Shown in pieces: positions 1-12,177 of a DNA stretch of 44,598 nt. The DNA is from Rhizomucor pusillus (lineage: Eukaryota; Mucoromycota; Mucoromycetes; Mucorales; Lichtheimiaceae). A program made the translations under genes and the position numbers. Each line of letters starts with the position of its first letter. Positions within the stretch are counted from its first letter, which is position 1. The notes beneath the pieces are model-generated. The model was given only the letters and a program-made list of their open reading frames with translations. It did no database searches and was not told the DNA's origin. Location of the stretch: assembly GCA_900175165.2 (NCBI GenBank), contig FWWN02000605.1, forward strand, positions 1-44,598, in the 5' to 3' direction.

Positions 1-1030
1 TGGGCTTTCCGAAGCTTTGGAGCAATGCATGCCCTTGTACACTGGTCATGTTGCAAAAGTGAGCATATATTCATGTATGTGCTATCACGACGCGGCAAAC
101 ATTATTAGTATTCCACAAGGCGGCGAAAAACGTAACGAATGATGTTAGCCTCTACAGTGTAAGCAACCGAAGTCTTCAGAGCGCTGCTGTGAGGAACAAC
201 TCTTAAACTTACAAGAAAAAAAACTATGAACTCCAGAGTGAATTGACCCAATAGATGGATCTCATGATGCATACTCATCGATGCGAAACGCAGCGAGTTC
301 CTACAGAGAGCTTGCAAATTCATAATGATACAATGTACATAGGCATGTATTCCTTTGGGAAAGGCTAATAACGGATGCAGGACGGTGTTCAAATGTGTAG
401 GGGGAGAGCATCCGTCCATTTTATGCAACAGGTCAACGCATAATCGTCGTACAGAGACGTGGCGAGTACGTACCGAAAGCCTGAAACCCGTAGAAACGGA
501 ATCTCGCGCCAAAGATATACATTTGGTTATAGTGATAGTGAAAAGTAACGAGTTTAGTAGAGTGTGAGAGCTAATTTTTTTTGTCTTCATGAAGGAACAC
601 ATGATAGCATGAAGAAATTTCCCAAAAAGGACAATCGGTGTGGATCAAAAACGCTGCAGTACTTACAGAAACAACAGAAAAAAAGCGATGATTCCCTAAG
701 CTCCAGGAAAGAGGAAACCCGGGACGTCGAGAGCGTAACGAAGCGACAAGACCAAATCATTTATCTCCATAACAGCAGTGTGTATTTACTCTTGACAAAG
801 AAATTTGGCTCAGTAGCCACTTGGATAATATGATCTGAGCACACCATTATTATTGCTTTCTCCCTGTGCTCCTTCTCAACAATATCATTGTAAATAGGAA
901 GTTCATTCATCACAGAGCATTCATTATTCTTTCAGTTGTTGAGAACGTCGTGGAAGAAAAGGATAATTATTGTTTTCAAGAATGATTAATACATTTGACA
1001 CGTTGATGGATGGATTAGATTGCGAGATAG
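1..1030. other. Left-end intergenic region with no convincing gene
   Basis: No recognisable gene. The longest open frame (105-602, minus, about 165 codons) has no family signature and AT-biased composition. The only notable element is the diverged repeat at about 436-548, described separately. The stretch 840-1030 would be the 3' flank of the ankyrin/coiled-coil gene. Confidence 0.5.
436..548 (-). repeat. Diverged dispersed repeat, left copy
   Basis: This segment aligns with about 43343-43448 in the same orientation. Shared blocks include ATCGTCGTACAGAGA, AATCTCGC and AAAAGTAA in the same order and nearly the same spacing. Read on the minus strand, both copies stay open and give similar peptides: RDSVS, then an F, a VR-R spacing, then SVRR. 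Several differences are synonymous or conservative. It may be a relic of a coding repeat or a short interspersed element; the family is not identified. Confidence 0.5.
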
Positions 1031-4000
1031 CTATCCAGCTCGGTGTGAGACAAGTGAGTGTTGTGATCTGCTGAATGCGCTGCTTAGGGTAGATGCACGT
1101 GCAAGCATACGGTCTTGTTGATAGGAAGAAAGAGAAGTGAAGCTTGCATTTGACATCATGGACATTCGTTTTCTGTCTGTTCGTACGCTCGCTGCTGCCG
1201 ACACGCGTTTGGGGTCACGCTGGTGGTTTCGAGGACCCATCGATTGCAAACTGGCGACAGATATTCGTTTGGCGACAGGAGATCTCGATGCAGCTGCAGT
1301 CTGTTTGGTAGAGGAAGTATTCGAAGTTGCCGTGGCGGCCGCTGCTTGTGGTGGAGGAGCAGCCTCCTGGGAGTTTGCGTTTTCATCAGTTGATACGCCA
1401 AATTCGCGCTGCCGGATACGTTCCAGCAAGTCGGTAAGACGGTCGCTAATTGTCAGCAGCGACGCATCATCTTGGCCTACAAGCTTATTCACTTGGGGTT
1501 CAATGTACGCTGATGCTAGTTGTCGCAAGGTGTGAGCAATCTCTTCTTGATCGCGTTGCAGATCCTCGATAGCTTCCTGCAGATTTTCATGGACATTTTG
1601 GAGTTGCTCGAGCTCACGTACTATCCATTGGTGTCTATCCTGGTCCTCGACCGCACGCTGATCTTCTGATACTGGAAGAGGAACAGGTGGTTCGTTGGAA
1701 GCCTGATTGATTTCAACGCCTTCTGAGACTTCTTCTACAACTTCCCAGACCTTAGCAATTTCCTCCTTTCGATGGCGGACGATCGTCTCGAGTTCGGTCT
1801 TGAGTGTAAACACTTGATGTGCGACTTCAGCAGCGTCGTCGTACAAGACATTCATCTGCTGACGCATTTCTTCCAATTCTGCGTTGGAAGTTGACAATGC
1901 GGTTTGTACATCCATCAGCATCTGTCGCGACCGTCCAATGTGGCTCTTGGCAAGGACCTTTAGACTATACAGACTAGCATCCAGACGCATGATGAGACAC
2001 TGCAAGGAAAGCTCGCTCTTGAATACATCCAAATTCATCGGGAGCAGATCTGACGAGGCGCTATCCGTATCATCCGAGTCATCTTCCTCAGGCTCAAATA
2101 CTTCAGTGACGTATTGAGAATCTTCCTTCCAGTCCTTCTCAATGCGAACAAGGTTGATCTCGTCAGATTCCAAGCGTTCCAACAATCCCTGCAAGAGAAC
2201 AGGAGGCCGAACTTGACGGAGCACGCGACATGTTTCATCCAACTGTTTCTCGATTTCAATCAGTTCCTTACGAAGCCGTCCTCGTTCTGATTCCAGTTGC
2301 GCTTGTTTGTCAAATAACAACTTGGCTTTCCTGAGAATCTTTTCCAAATCAAAACGGACGGCTGTCTCGCTGCGCTGTTCGGTAAAGTTGCCGGCATCTA
2401 GTTCACTTTCAAGTCGTAAACATGCATCGTATACTTCACGTTTAGTTACAACGATCTGTGCAATCAGCTTGTTTGTTTGGTCTAGATCCTTTTGTACTTC
2501 GTTTAGGTTAGCATGCTGGATATCGAAAGCTAACTCGAGCTCGTTCAGCGACTGGGTGGGTCCCGCGTTGTTGCCGCGCTGATGATAGAGTCTAGCTGCA
2601 GTTAACTGACGCTGCCAGTAAGTTGGCTGGCAGTGTAGATCGCTTTCGTTGTTAATAGATGGTGCATTGGATGTATCATTTTCTTTGTCATTTAAATCTT
2701 GTGCATTTGGCAACTGGCGCAACTTGTCCCATCTAGTGCTTATAGTCTCGCGAGCTTCTTTGAGAATCGCGTCTTCTGGTCGCTGATCTATTTCCTTAAC
2801 GACACGTTCAACCATTTGGCCCATATCACGCCACAGCCGATGCATATCCTCTCTGGAATACAACACAGGATCCACGGATACAGTGTCCAAGATAACGAGC
2901 GACTGCGATAAGTTTCGTACCGCCATCTGGAATTCACTAGCCGATACTTCGCTGGTCGAACACTTGTCTATCCTTCTAGCTGTTGCCTGGCGCAATTTCT
3001 CGACTTGATGTATCATGTCATCCTGCTCCATTTCTAGCTGCGAAAATCGACTCTCGATCCGCTCAAAGACATCCAATAATTTATCCACCTTGTCGCCTTG
3101 TAACTCTGACATTTCTAGGTCTGATTGGTATATTTGCTCGATCTGTTCGAGTTCTTGACGATAATGCAGCATGACTCGCTGCGCTCGCTCCTCCGTATCA
3201 TCAAACATTTTATGTGCTTCGCGAAGCTCGTACCGCAATCGAGAAATTATCTGGCCTACGTTCGCTTGTTTCCTTTGCTGCTCTGCATGCAAAATGCTGT
3301 CTGTAATCTTTGCCAATGCGCTCTCGATGCTGTCTGTGAACGTCGTTTGGTAGCTAAAGAACGCTTTCAGAATGTTTTCAAAATCCGTTTCAATGTCGCT
3401 ACCCGCATCGCTATCCTTCTTGCTGGCATCGTCTGGTACTGAACCGCGCCGTTTAACGCGCCACTTGGGTTCTTGGGCGGATGAATGCAGTGTTAATCGA
3501 GAAACGGATCGAGATAACACAGATCGACAGTCACTTGCTGTCTCCAGCGGCCTGATGTTTCCACTCGTGTAAGACGTAGTTGATTTCGTTTTGAATGATA
3601 TCTTGCGTTCATGCTCCAGAGCTAACACCGAGCGTCAGCTATGCATGACAAAGAAAATTGGTTGTTTGCTCTCTACTTGCCTAGTATGCGTTTACGCACT
3701 TCCTCGGTTCGAGACATATCCACAGGTGTCAAACCCTTCTTGTTCTTTAGCGTCAGGTCTGCGTTGCCTTCCATAATCAAGACTTCCAATACTTCAGGCA
3801 CACCACCGAATTCCGCTGCAAAATGAAGAGGAGTGTTGCCGGTTGGATCAGCAATGTTAACTAGAGCGCCTAGACGAATCAACAGCGATGCACACATAGC
3901 CAAATGCTGAGGTACTGTGGGAGCTGCCATGATTTGTTTTAGAACGGGGTCGGTGATATCTCCTCCTAGCACCGAAGATGCTGAACCGGACGATTGTACC

Positions 4001-5617
4001 GAATATCGATTAGAGTCATCTTCCACAGCTGTAGTTCCCGTTACAACAGATGAAGTAGCAGATGATACAGAATCCATCCTGCCTGGTCGTACGTTGCGAT
4101 GTGGCAGTGTAGGCGAGTGTGCTTTAGCTTCTCCCTTGTTGCTCTTTTGGATGCCCCAATTCTTGCCATCCTTGTCGACACCGAACCGAGCAAGATGATG
4201 GAGCGCCGTGCGTCCATAGTAGGTCTGCGAATTGATATCTGCGCCTGCCTGGAACAACAACGCGATTGTTTCGAGAGATGGTAACGGCTTGGTTCTCATG
4301 GCATGGTGGAGTGCTGTCATGCCGGTTTTCGAGTCATGATAATTAACTAAAAATGGACCAGACATGGCACGTTGCCCATTTGATAACGGTGGTGACCACA
4401 GCAACAATGTCCTTAGAGTGTTGTGATCGTGGTTTTTGATAGCTTGTAAAAATGCTGTTTGCAGTAATTGTACAACAGGTGCGGCGGTCGGGTCTAAAAG
4501 GTCAATATCCTTCAGGGTATTGAATTGAAGGTGTGAAAGCGAGGATGGGTATTCTGGCAACGAAGCAACTAATGTTGAAAGCTTGCTGTAATGGAGCGGG
4601 TATCTAGCAAGCGAAACTGAACTGTGAAGGTGCTGTGTACGTGGTAACAGAATGGTTAGGAGTTGTCATCCGAATGGTTACTTTGTGCAACGTACCGCGA
4701 GCTCATGCCGTTTGCAACGAAGGGCTTCCTCGTATATCTGAACGATCTCAGGGCTAAGACCGGCATATTGTATAGCAGACCAACCATGATTATCAGTAAT
4801 ATCAGGAGATGCATTGTAGCTGAGAAGTATCTTGACAATGGGAAGATTGCCGTCACGGGCTGTCATACATGCAAATTAGCTTCCGATTCGCGACTAGTTC
4901 AAAAAGAAAACAATGCTTATATGGAAAAGCAGAAACTGGTTTTGCATACCGGCATACATGAGAGGCGTGGCGCTCTTGCTATCCGTTCCATCGACGTTGA
5001 CTCGTCCATCATCCAGTAACAACCGAATGATATCCGCCTTGCCGAGGTAGCTTGCCAGGCAAAGCGGTGTAATACCTTGTATCTCAAACTGAGGAGAGTC
5101 AAGTGTGGAGACAAAGATGTTTGGATGACACATTATGACATTCTTCATTATATCGAGATGATGCTCGTGCGTTTGTGATATTAACGGGAGGTTCGAAGTG
5201 TTTATACTTCCAACATCCAGATCAAGACCATATATTGCGCACACGAGCGCCGTTCTAAAGTGAAGTGTGTTACACATGCCGTATCACAAAGTACGCGCGT
5301 GTCTCTCTGTGATGGGATGTGAGTTCTTACCGTCCACGACCATCCTTCAAATTAATGTCGGCACCGGCACTCAACAATAAACGGGCCATATCCGCATATC
5401 CACCGAGCACAGCAATGTTGAGCGGTCGACAGTGATATTCCTCACTAGGCTGTAATCTTTCGCGGAGCTCGGGACGTGAAGCAACGTCCTTTGGAAGGAC
5501 AGGCGAGTACGTGTCTCGGGCATTCCATAAAATTGGAGTGTTTACGTCAAAACCGGACTGCAAAAAGTGCCGCACTTTATCGAGATCATTTTTTGCCACA
5601 GCTAGCAAAAAGTCCAT
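1031..5617 (-). CDS. Ankyrin-repeat plus long coiled-coil protein, 5 exons, 1427 aa
   Basis: Exons (minus strand): 5331-5617, 4950-5254, 4696-4859, 3696-4632, 1031-3621; total 4284 nt, exactly 1428 codons. The N-terminal ~510 residues hold ankyrin repeats. Splice junctions fall inside them and restore motifs: DGRGR joins TALVCAIYG, and TPLMYA joins ARDGNLPIVK. A Ser-rich linker separates two repeat blocks. From about residue 565 the protein is mostly heptad-like coiled coil, with acidic patches and a Ser/Arg-rich tail. The 3' frame could be mistaken for a separate 865-codon gene, but it opens with GTG and its first in-frame ATG lies about 140 codons in. A 74-nt intron (3622-3695; GTAAAC donor, CTGAC branch, TTAG acceptor) joins the two in phase 1. 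A scaffold or cytoskeletal adaptor role is only inferred; the family is not recognised. Confidence 0.8.
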
Positions 5618-5628
5618 TGCAAAGTAGG

Positions 5629-5735
5629 GAAAAGAAGAAGATGGACCGGGTGGGGGGAAAGAGAAAGGGAGAAGAGGAGAGGAGAAAGAATGGAGAGGGC
5701 CAGGCAAAGTAAACGGAAGGAGAAGGAAGGGGATG
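5629..5735 (-). promoter_or_regulatory. CT-rich leader/promoter tract of the ankyrin gene
   Basis: About 100 bases directly upstream of the start codon at 5617 are almost pure pyrimidine on the coding strand (purine on the plus strand). Such CT-rich tracts next to the transcription start are common in filamentous fungal promoters. The same asymmetry recurs at many genes in this window. Confidence 0.5.
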
Positions 5736-5827
5736 AATAGGCCAACCACAAGGCTTGCTTTTTTGCGTTACGCTTACGCGGACAAATTGGGCGGCGACCC
5801 TGTCAAAAAGCAAAAAGGCGTACTTTT

Positions 5828-6447
5828 TCACGCTCGGAACGGAACCTTCAAGTCAAATAGGGCTCGGTGGTCCACAAGGCATTGCATCCGGTCAAGTGCT
5901 GCCTGGTGAAAAATCCAGGTTCACTCACTATCGATCCAATCGTCTCCTATCCAGTTCAGCACACTCCATTAACGCTTGCACTTTTCCTCGCTTTTCTCCT
6001 TAAAGCGGCAGTTACCTTGACCATGTATTCATTGTCGTACATGTCTATGCGTCTCTTAAGAGCCAATAAGTCGGGTGGATGCTCCGTGCACGCTTGACCA
6101 CCACCATCCGCAACCTTCGCCTCGTGTGCCTCCACTGCCTTGTCATACTCTTCATACATATGTTCTAACACTTGTCTAACTGTACACAGCACGTTAGCCT
6201 ATGCATCCTGCCATGCATGCAGCCTGTGTTTTGAAGAAAACATTACATTGAGCGACACTCTCTAATACTAAGTGGCGCGTTCGCTCCGGATCTGCAGGAT
6301 CGATCGCCGCCAGTACGTTAGAGCTCTCCCTCTTGATTCTATTCCATTCCTCAATGCTGCAATGTGTCAGCTGTGAGCATCTGTCAGAAAATGAATATTT
6401 GCCCTGATTTACCATTCGCTCAACGGATCAGCCAGCGCGGTTGACAT
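5828..6447 (-). CDS. Small hypothetical protein, 4 exons, about 127 aa
   Basis: Proposed exons: 6413-6447, 6247-6356, 6016-6179, 5828-5902; total 384 nt in frame. The first two introns are clear (56 and 67 nt; the second has a CTAAC branch). They give a helical, charged protein starting MSTALADPLSE and running through a Met/Glu-rich region. The last junction is less sure: reading through instead of splicing at 6015 gives a stop at 5956 and a 122-aa form with a Lys/Arg-rich end. I prefer the spliced end because it continues the helical pattern (AALDRMQCLVDHRALFDLKV). It is divergent from PIG-A. I do not recognise the family; there is no signal peptide or membrane segment. Confidence 0.55.
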
Positions 6448-6649
6448 TTCACCCAAAACCACCTCGGTGTCTCTGTTAAAGGAAGCGGAGTAAGTCCTAC
6501 TACCGAACCCCACCCTTAGCAGCAAGATCCAGGGCAGCGTGGAAACCGATCAGCAACATCTAGGGCATGGTCTACAACATTTGGTACCGACATACAGTAA
6601 TGGATTGCCAATATCTTACTCCAACGGGCTTACACCGTCGTCGCATAGT

Positions 6650-8313
6650 ATGGTGTCAGACTTCTTCTATCCCAATATGGGTGGTGTCGAAAGTCACCTG
6701 TACTGCCTGTCGCAACGTCTCATTCAGCGTGGCCACAAGGTCATCATTGTGACCCACGCATACGGCAACAGGAAAGGCGTTAGATACCTCACGAATGGAC
6801 TCAAAGTTTACTATGTACCGACCATGGTAATCTACGCCGAAGCTACTCTACCTACAATATACGGCTTCTTCCCAGTCTTTCGCAATATATTGATACGCGA
6901 AAACATTGATATCGTACATGGCCATGGGGCATTTTCTTCACTGTGCCATGAAGCTATTTTACATGGTAAAACAATGGGATACAAAGCGTGCTTTACCGAC
7001 CATTCGTTATTTGGATTCGCCGATGCCAGTTCGATCTTGACCAACAAACTACTCAAGTTCACGCTCAGTGATATCGATCATGTCATTTGCGTATCACATA
7101 CCAGGTATGATCCATGCTTGGGTTGATGGTTTGCAATGCCTTAACGTCAACAATGTAGCAAAGAAAACACTGTCCTCAGAGCAGCATTGTCACCCAAAAA
7201 TGTCTCTGTTATACCCAACGCCGTCGTTGCTTCACAGTTTCGACCTGATCCATCAAAAGCAGATCCAAACTGGAGTGAGTGCAGATTTGTCAAGTTTATA
7301 CAGTGAGCATTGACCCATTCAATTGCTACAATGTATATAGTCACTATTGTAGTTATCAGCCGTCTAGTTTATCGGAAGGGTATAGATCTTCTGGTAGCCA
7401 TTATACCCCGAATATGCTCCATGTACAGGAACGTACGTTTCATCATAGGTAACCGGCACTGCCTATCAACTTGCTTTCTACAACTGCATATTTATTAGTA
7501 AATTTACGCACACGCAATCAGGTGGAGATGGTGCAAAAAGGATCGATCTCGAACAAATGCGGGAAAAACATCTGTTACACGATCGTGTAGAGCTGCTCGG
7601 TTCCATCAAACATCATCAAGTCCGCGACGTCCTTGTGCAAGGTAACATTTTTTTGAATACAAGTCTCACAGAGGCTTTTTGTATCGCCATTGTTGAAGCT
7701 GCATGTGCGGGGTGGGTAGTAATAGGCTGTATAAAGTGGATCGAAACAGCAGCTCACATGGAAACCAGGCTATTTGTAGTAAGCACAAAAGTAGGTGGAG
7801 TGCCTGAAGTGCTTCCGAGCCATATGATAAACTATGCAATGCCCGAAGAGGATGGTAAGGCGGGAAATGTGTCGTTTTCGAGTGGGAAGACTCAGCCATA
7901 TATTTCCTAGACCTCGTGATTGCTATATCGAAAGCCATCCATATGCTCCGATTGAAGGAGGTTGATCCCAGCCAGTTTAACGACGAGCTTAAAGATATGT
8001 ACAGCTGGTCTAACGTCGCAGAACGCACTGAAAAGGTAAACGCAGGATACGTCAACTCGAAAAGGAAAGTGGCGCTGAGCAAAGCCCATCATAGGTGTAT
8101 GATTTGATTTCTCAAACTCAGGAAGCGCCACTGATAGAACGTTTACGACGATACTACGGATGTGGGCTTTACGCCGGCAAGATATTTTGCATGGTGGTCG
8201 CACTCGATTATTTATTCTGGATATTTCTGGAATTAATACATCCAGCTCACACCATTGAGCGAGCCGAGACATTTCCTTACCAACGATACCGCGAGTACTT
8301 TTATCAACAGTAA
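6650..8313 (+). CDS. PIGA: GPI N-acetylglucosaminyltransferase catalytic subunit (PIG-A/GPI3/SPT14)
   Basis: GT4-family glycosyltransferase that moves GlcNAc from UDP-GlcNAc to phosphatidylinositol, the first step of GPI-anchor synthesis at the ER. Exons: 6650-7104, 7159-7274, 7341-7448, 7522-7711, 7769-7854, 7911-8035, 8095-8313; about 432 aa. All junctions are phase-consistent and restore family blocks: [47 protein letters not shown], the EX7E element [13 protein letters not shown], and [11 protein letters not shown]-terminal hydrophobic helix ([19 protein letters not shown]) fits the ER anchor. The start is uncertain. The frame stays open back to about 6494 without an ATG, and homologues usually have residues before MVSDFF, so a short 5' exon may be missed. 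The stop lies only 22 bp from the convergent neighbour. Confidence 0.93.
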
Positions 8314-8335
8314 TTACTATGTATTTTATTATTAT

Positions 8336-8902
8336 TCAATTAAGATGCGTGTTTTGCAGTATAACTGGCAGTCTGTCCAAATTCCGTTCTAAACTTTTAG
8401 CCTTGATGTAAGCATCTAACCCAAATGCCATCCATGCATGCCAGTCGTTTGCGTCCAGTAAATGTTTTGCCCATGTACAAATGACGTTCCATGTCTGGAA
8501 CAGCTGCGCCGTGATTTGAACATTTCCAAACAGAATGGAGAATAGTCGCTGTTGCGCCGAAGCTGTGTCCTTGATCATGCCTCCGTCTTTCTCGCGTATA
8601 CCGTTGATATTCTCGAGTGCCTGCACAAGTTTGACCGGATTTGATTGATCGCAGTACTTTATGCTGTATTGAACGATTGCTGACAATGCGTCAACGAGTT
8701 TACCAAACTCGACGGTTGGACTGGAAGGTATAGGAGGAGGTGACGATGTCTGGATATGTTCAATGACTTCGCACAGTGCTTCGTAGTCGGTGCAGTGTCG
8801 TGGCTGCTGGTTGGCACGGACGCGTTCAAGCTCGCGTGCTATCCATTCATGCGAATCCACAAGCTCTCCTGAGATACAGTCCCGGATAAGTCCGTTCTCC
8901 AT
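8336..8902 (-). CDS. Hypothetical protein, 188 aa, single exon
   Basis: Uninterrupted frame from a good ATG (8900-8902), preceded by a CT-rich leader on its own strand (about 8930-8990). The protein is soluble, helical and mildly acidic, with a Pro/Ser hinge (SSPPPIPSSP) near residue 55. It ends in a Trp-rich helical segment containing TWNVICTWAKHLL and DWHAWMAFGLDAYIK. I do not recognise the family. It faces PIG-A tail to tail with 22 bp between stops, so the two transcripts probably overlap in their 3' UTRs. Confidence 0.65.
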   Translation of the reverse strand: MENGLIRDCISGELVDSHEWIARELERVRANQQPRHCTDYEALCEVIEHIQTSSPPPIPSSPTVEFGKLVDALSAIVQYSIKYCDQSNPVKLVQALENINGIREKDGGMIKDTASAQQRLFSILFGNVQITAQLFQTWNVICTWAKHLLDANDWHAWMAFGLDAYIKAKSLERNLDRLPVILQNTHLN

Positions 8903-10534
8903 TAGCCAACAACGTAATTAAAAAGAAGCAAGGAAAAAAAAAAAAGAAGAGAAAGAGAAGAGTATATATATGCACTGCACAATGTTAGAGGAAGAAAAAA
9001 GATTAAGAAGATCCTTTGTGTTGCATGTACACTTGATAAACTCTAATCAGTTTATGTTGTACGTGCTGGTTTACTGCCGTCATCGCCTTCTTGAGCTTTT
9101 CCATCTCCAGCTGACCTGCTAACGTACCCACAATCCCTGCTGGCTTGGATGTGGTGCGGCGGGGCGGGCAAAAGTCACGTGATCTCTTGATCAAAATTGA
9201 ATAGAGCTTTTGAGAACTTGTAAGGGGCACACTAGGAACTAATTTGCTGCATATTCCCTCAAAATACCTAGCAACTGCATGCATCGCTCAATTATGTGGG
9301 AAGATATCTATTGTAGACCTCTGCTGCTACTGTAATGATCGTCCAGAAGCGCGTTTATTCGCTGATGATTGCTTAAAGATCTGCTCCCATGTTCAACGTG
9401 CAATACCTGCCTGCGCCATTATTAGTTGCTGGAAGCGTCGACTAAGTAAAAATTTCATTGACTGCAGTCTCGACCTAGTGGATACCCACCGTGCTAAACC
9501 AATGCATGTAATCTTGACCTCGACTTTTCAGTCTCTCTAGAAAAGCATTTTCTGTGTGTTTTGTTGCGACTATCTATCAAATATCTGTACATAACATGTG
9601 TACTATAAAGCTCTGTTAACAGGCTGTAAACGACTACAATGTCTTTGATGCTCCAAAATGTTCAAATATGGAAATCGAATGGAACTAGCAGTTTTGTCAC
9701 TTTAGGAAGCAAGGTTGAGAGCCAAAGTGTGCAAGTGAAGTGTCATTTGTTCTCTCGAATTACATTCTAATATAATACTTTTGACGGTCCCGTTTTACAC
9801 AGACTGGGTATCAAGTATACCTTAATTTTACGAACTTTACCTGCTTTGGACAATCTGGTCTTGGGACTATCGCGCCGCAGCGCGAGTACAAAGGGCCCAT
9901 CATGATATACAACAATATTAACCAGACTAGAGTCATTTTCGTCTATCTTTCTCTTTGACGTATGTATGCTGAATCCGGTTTTCGCTCTTGCTCCGTAATA
10001 GCTGATCATTCGTATCTTGGTTCAAGCCTACGCAAGCCTTTCTGTGGTCATGTTTTCCTTATGTATACTTGTTACAGAATCTGAGCCTCACAAGAACTTT
10101 CCAGCAGATATCAGCATTTATCATTTGTAAGAAATGACGAATGTTTTGATAATTGTTGCATACATTGGACAGCATGATGATCGTCAGCCACTTTGAGGAC
10201 GGGTCATGGGAGCCAAATGCATCTGAAAACAATGTAAAAATGCCAGCTGTAAAAGGTAAGAGTACCATCCAGCAAGTAAAAATGGCAACAGCTTTGCTAG
10301 CTCTCCATAAATGGTCATCAACGTGGCTCTTGACAAAGCATGTAAATGTACAGCGGCCATGCGGCACATGGTTTCCATAAAAATCTCCGCTTACCCAATG
10401 AATGTTTGCAAAGCCTTCCCCAACTGCAAGAAATGGATTGTTCTCACTTTGAGTTCTCTTTTGCTTTCTTATTACATTCATGCACGCTACGTATGGAGAC
10501 GGATATACATACGGTGGCCAGGATATACTGATGC
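8903..10534. other. Gene-poor stretch with two weak minus-strand open frames
   Basis: No confident gene in 1.6 kb. A minus-strand frame at 9003-9284 (93 codons; second half Lys-rich, starting MEKLKKAMTAV) could be a small gene or exon. Another at about 9767-10009 contains VVYHDGPF followed by an Arg/Ser/Pro/Lys segment; this loosely recalls the HxGP[FY]DA core of fungal Pal1-type proteins, but the rest is missing. A third (10059-10676) has a hydrophobic stretch but no family signature. These may be decayed genes. A CACGTG palindrome is listed separately. Confidence 0.4.
9174..9183. promoter_or_regulatory. GTCACGTGAT E-box-like palindrome beside a GC box
   Basis: The octamer TCACGTGA is a perfect palindrome and matches the bHLH consensus bound by Cbf1/Pho4-type factors. 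It sits next to GGGGCGGGC (about 9160-9168), a GC-rich island in AT-rich surroundings. It would be a promoter element if the small minus-strand frame at 9003-9130 is a real gene. Function is inferred from the motif only. Confidence 0.35.
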
Positions 10535-12108
10535 TCAAGGACTGCCATGAGCAATAGGTAGATAACCAGTAGCTGTCGTTGGTGCTGAAGAGACGGCCCA
10601 TTTGGAACGTATAACTTCCTCTGCACTGCGTCCTTTTGTCTCGGGCAGTATTATCCATGCTATACAGAAAAGGCACACCAGAATAGCCCCAAACATGTAA
10701 AACACGCGGTCTTGTCCAATGATGTCTCGCAAACCTAAAAATCCAGCAGACACAATAAAGTTCGAAATCATGTTGGAGGCAAGCCCAACTGAGCCAGCAC
10801 TTGCGACAGTGGCTGTATCCACTAGCTCCGGTATCATGAGAAACGGAATAGGTCCAAGCCCAATGGCAAACGATGCCACGAAACCAATGATGGCCACGGA
10901 TGAAATGTATTCCCGGTCAACCGCTTCAATGCTCCAACCTAGCAAGAGACTCATGACAGCCATCATGCTGATTGATGCCAGAAACAGCGTTCTTCTGCCA
11001 GTCTTGTCCATCAAATAGGCCGATACGATTGTCATGATCAGGTTGACAATGGAAATATAGACTGTGATCAGATCCGAAGACTGCGGAAACACGGGCGCCA
11101 TGATCGATGTGGAGTAAAAGATTACGGCATTGATACCCGAAAATTGCTGTGCGAATTGAAGTAGTAGAACAATGCAAAGAGGTCGACGGAATTGCGGTGC
11201 TCGCAAGAACTGTAGAATGGTTACTTTTGGTTTGACCATGGTTGGTGCATTCTCGTCGCTATTGTTGTCGTCGTCATCGTCTTGACCACACTGTTCTTGC
11301 TGCCATACGTTTATCTCTTCTTCAACAGCATCCAAAGGAGGGCCTCGCAGACGTAGGAGTGCTTCTTTGGCACGACCGCCGACGGATGCCAAATATCGAG
11401 GGGATTCAACGCAAAAGGGGAGGAGTGACAGGTGCACAGCTGCCAATACGATGCCAATTGCCAAAATTGATCGCCACGCTGCTACCCTCGACCAGGCAAG
11501 ACCGATCACTTGAGCTGCCAAGATACCGATAACGACTGAAAGCTGAGTGAGCGTGCCGAAAAAGCCGCGGCTGGACTTTGGCACGCATTCTGCAATGTAC
11601 GCAGGCACAACAACCGTGACAACACCGCTTCCAAGGCCTGCAACGAAGCGACCGAACATCAGCATAGTAGGGCTCATTGATAGAGTCATAGCAATTGATC
11701 CAGAACCCATCAATAAGCTGCTTGCGACTAGTGCTAATCGTCGACCGTATCTATCACTAATGTGGGAAGCCAAGAGAGCACCAACCAGGCCGCCGGCAGT
11801 TAGCATAGCGACAACAAGCGAATATTGTGCGTCTGGCATGCGAAGACACCCCGGTAGACCCGCAACTCCATCTTCTGGATCGATGAGCACGCCGTCTTTC
11901 GTTTGACATTTAGAAATGACAGATTGAGGCGTATTCAACTCGCCATTGTGGAAACCATACTGAAACGCGCCCTAAACGCAAAAAAGACATACACAAAGTT
12001 TGTACAAGGAAACCAGCCCTTTTACTGTTACTATCTTTTTTTCTGTACCAGAGTGATTACGAAAATGACAAAAGTCAAGTAAGACGACAGCCGGTTGGCT
12101 ATCGCCAT
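10535..12108 (-). CDS. MFS sugar (hexose-type) transporter, 498 aa
   Basis: Proton-coupled or facilitative sugar porter of the plasma membrane. Exons: 12049-12108 and 10535-11971, joined in phase 0 across a 77-nt intron. The join gives a first membrane helix (LTFVIFVITL) followed by GAFQYGFHNGELNTPQ, the usual TM1-loop of fungal GLUT-like carriers. Further family marks are SDRYGRR between TM2 and TM3, VESPRYL after TM6, QQFSGINAVIFYS in TM7, DKTGRR between TM8 and TM9, and LPETKGRS after TM12. The central loop carries an Asp/Asn run. Without the first exon the frame would start at a TTG and lack TM1. The substrate cannot be told from sequence. Confidence 0.92.
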
Positions 12109-12177
12109 GGTCGTGGAGATATATCGAAATGGGGAAAGGAACTACTTTTTTCATGCATCATCCTGCTGACTGAAATT

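Noticed and set aside
1031..3628. Separate gene encoding an 865-aa coiled-coil protein
   Set aside because: It starts at GTG with no nearby ATG, and a phase-consistent intron joins it to the ankyrin frame.
6539..6649. GTG start for PIG-A giving 37 extra residues
   Set aside because: Nuclear fungal genes use ATG; the upstream open frame is more likely part of an exon whose start is not resolved.
10059..10676. 205-codon minus-strand frame overlapping the transporter 3' end
   Set aside because: Its first third is an out-of-frame reading of the transporter; the rest has a hydrophobic patch but no family mark. Kept only as a note in the gap entry.
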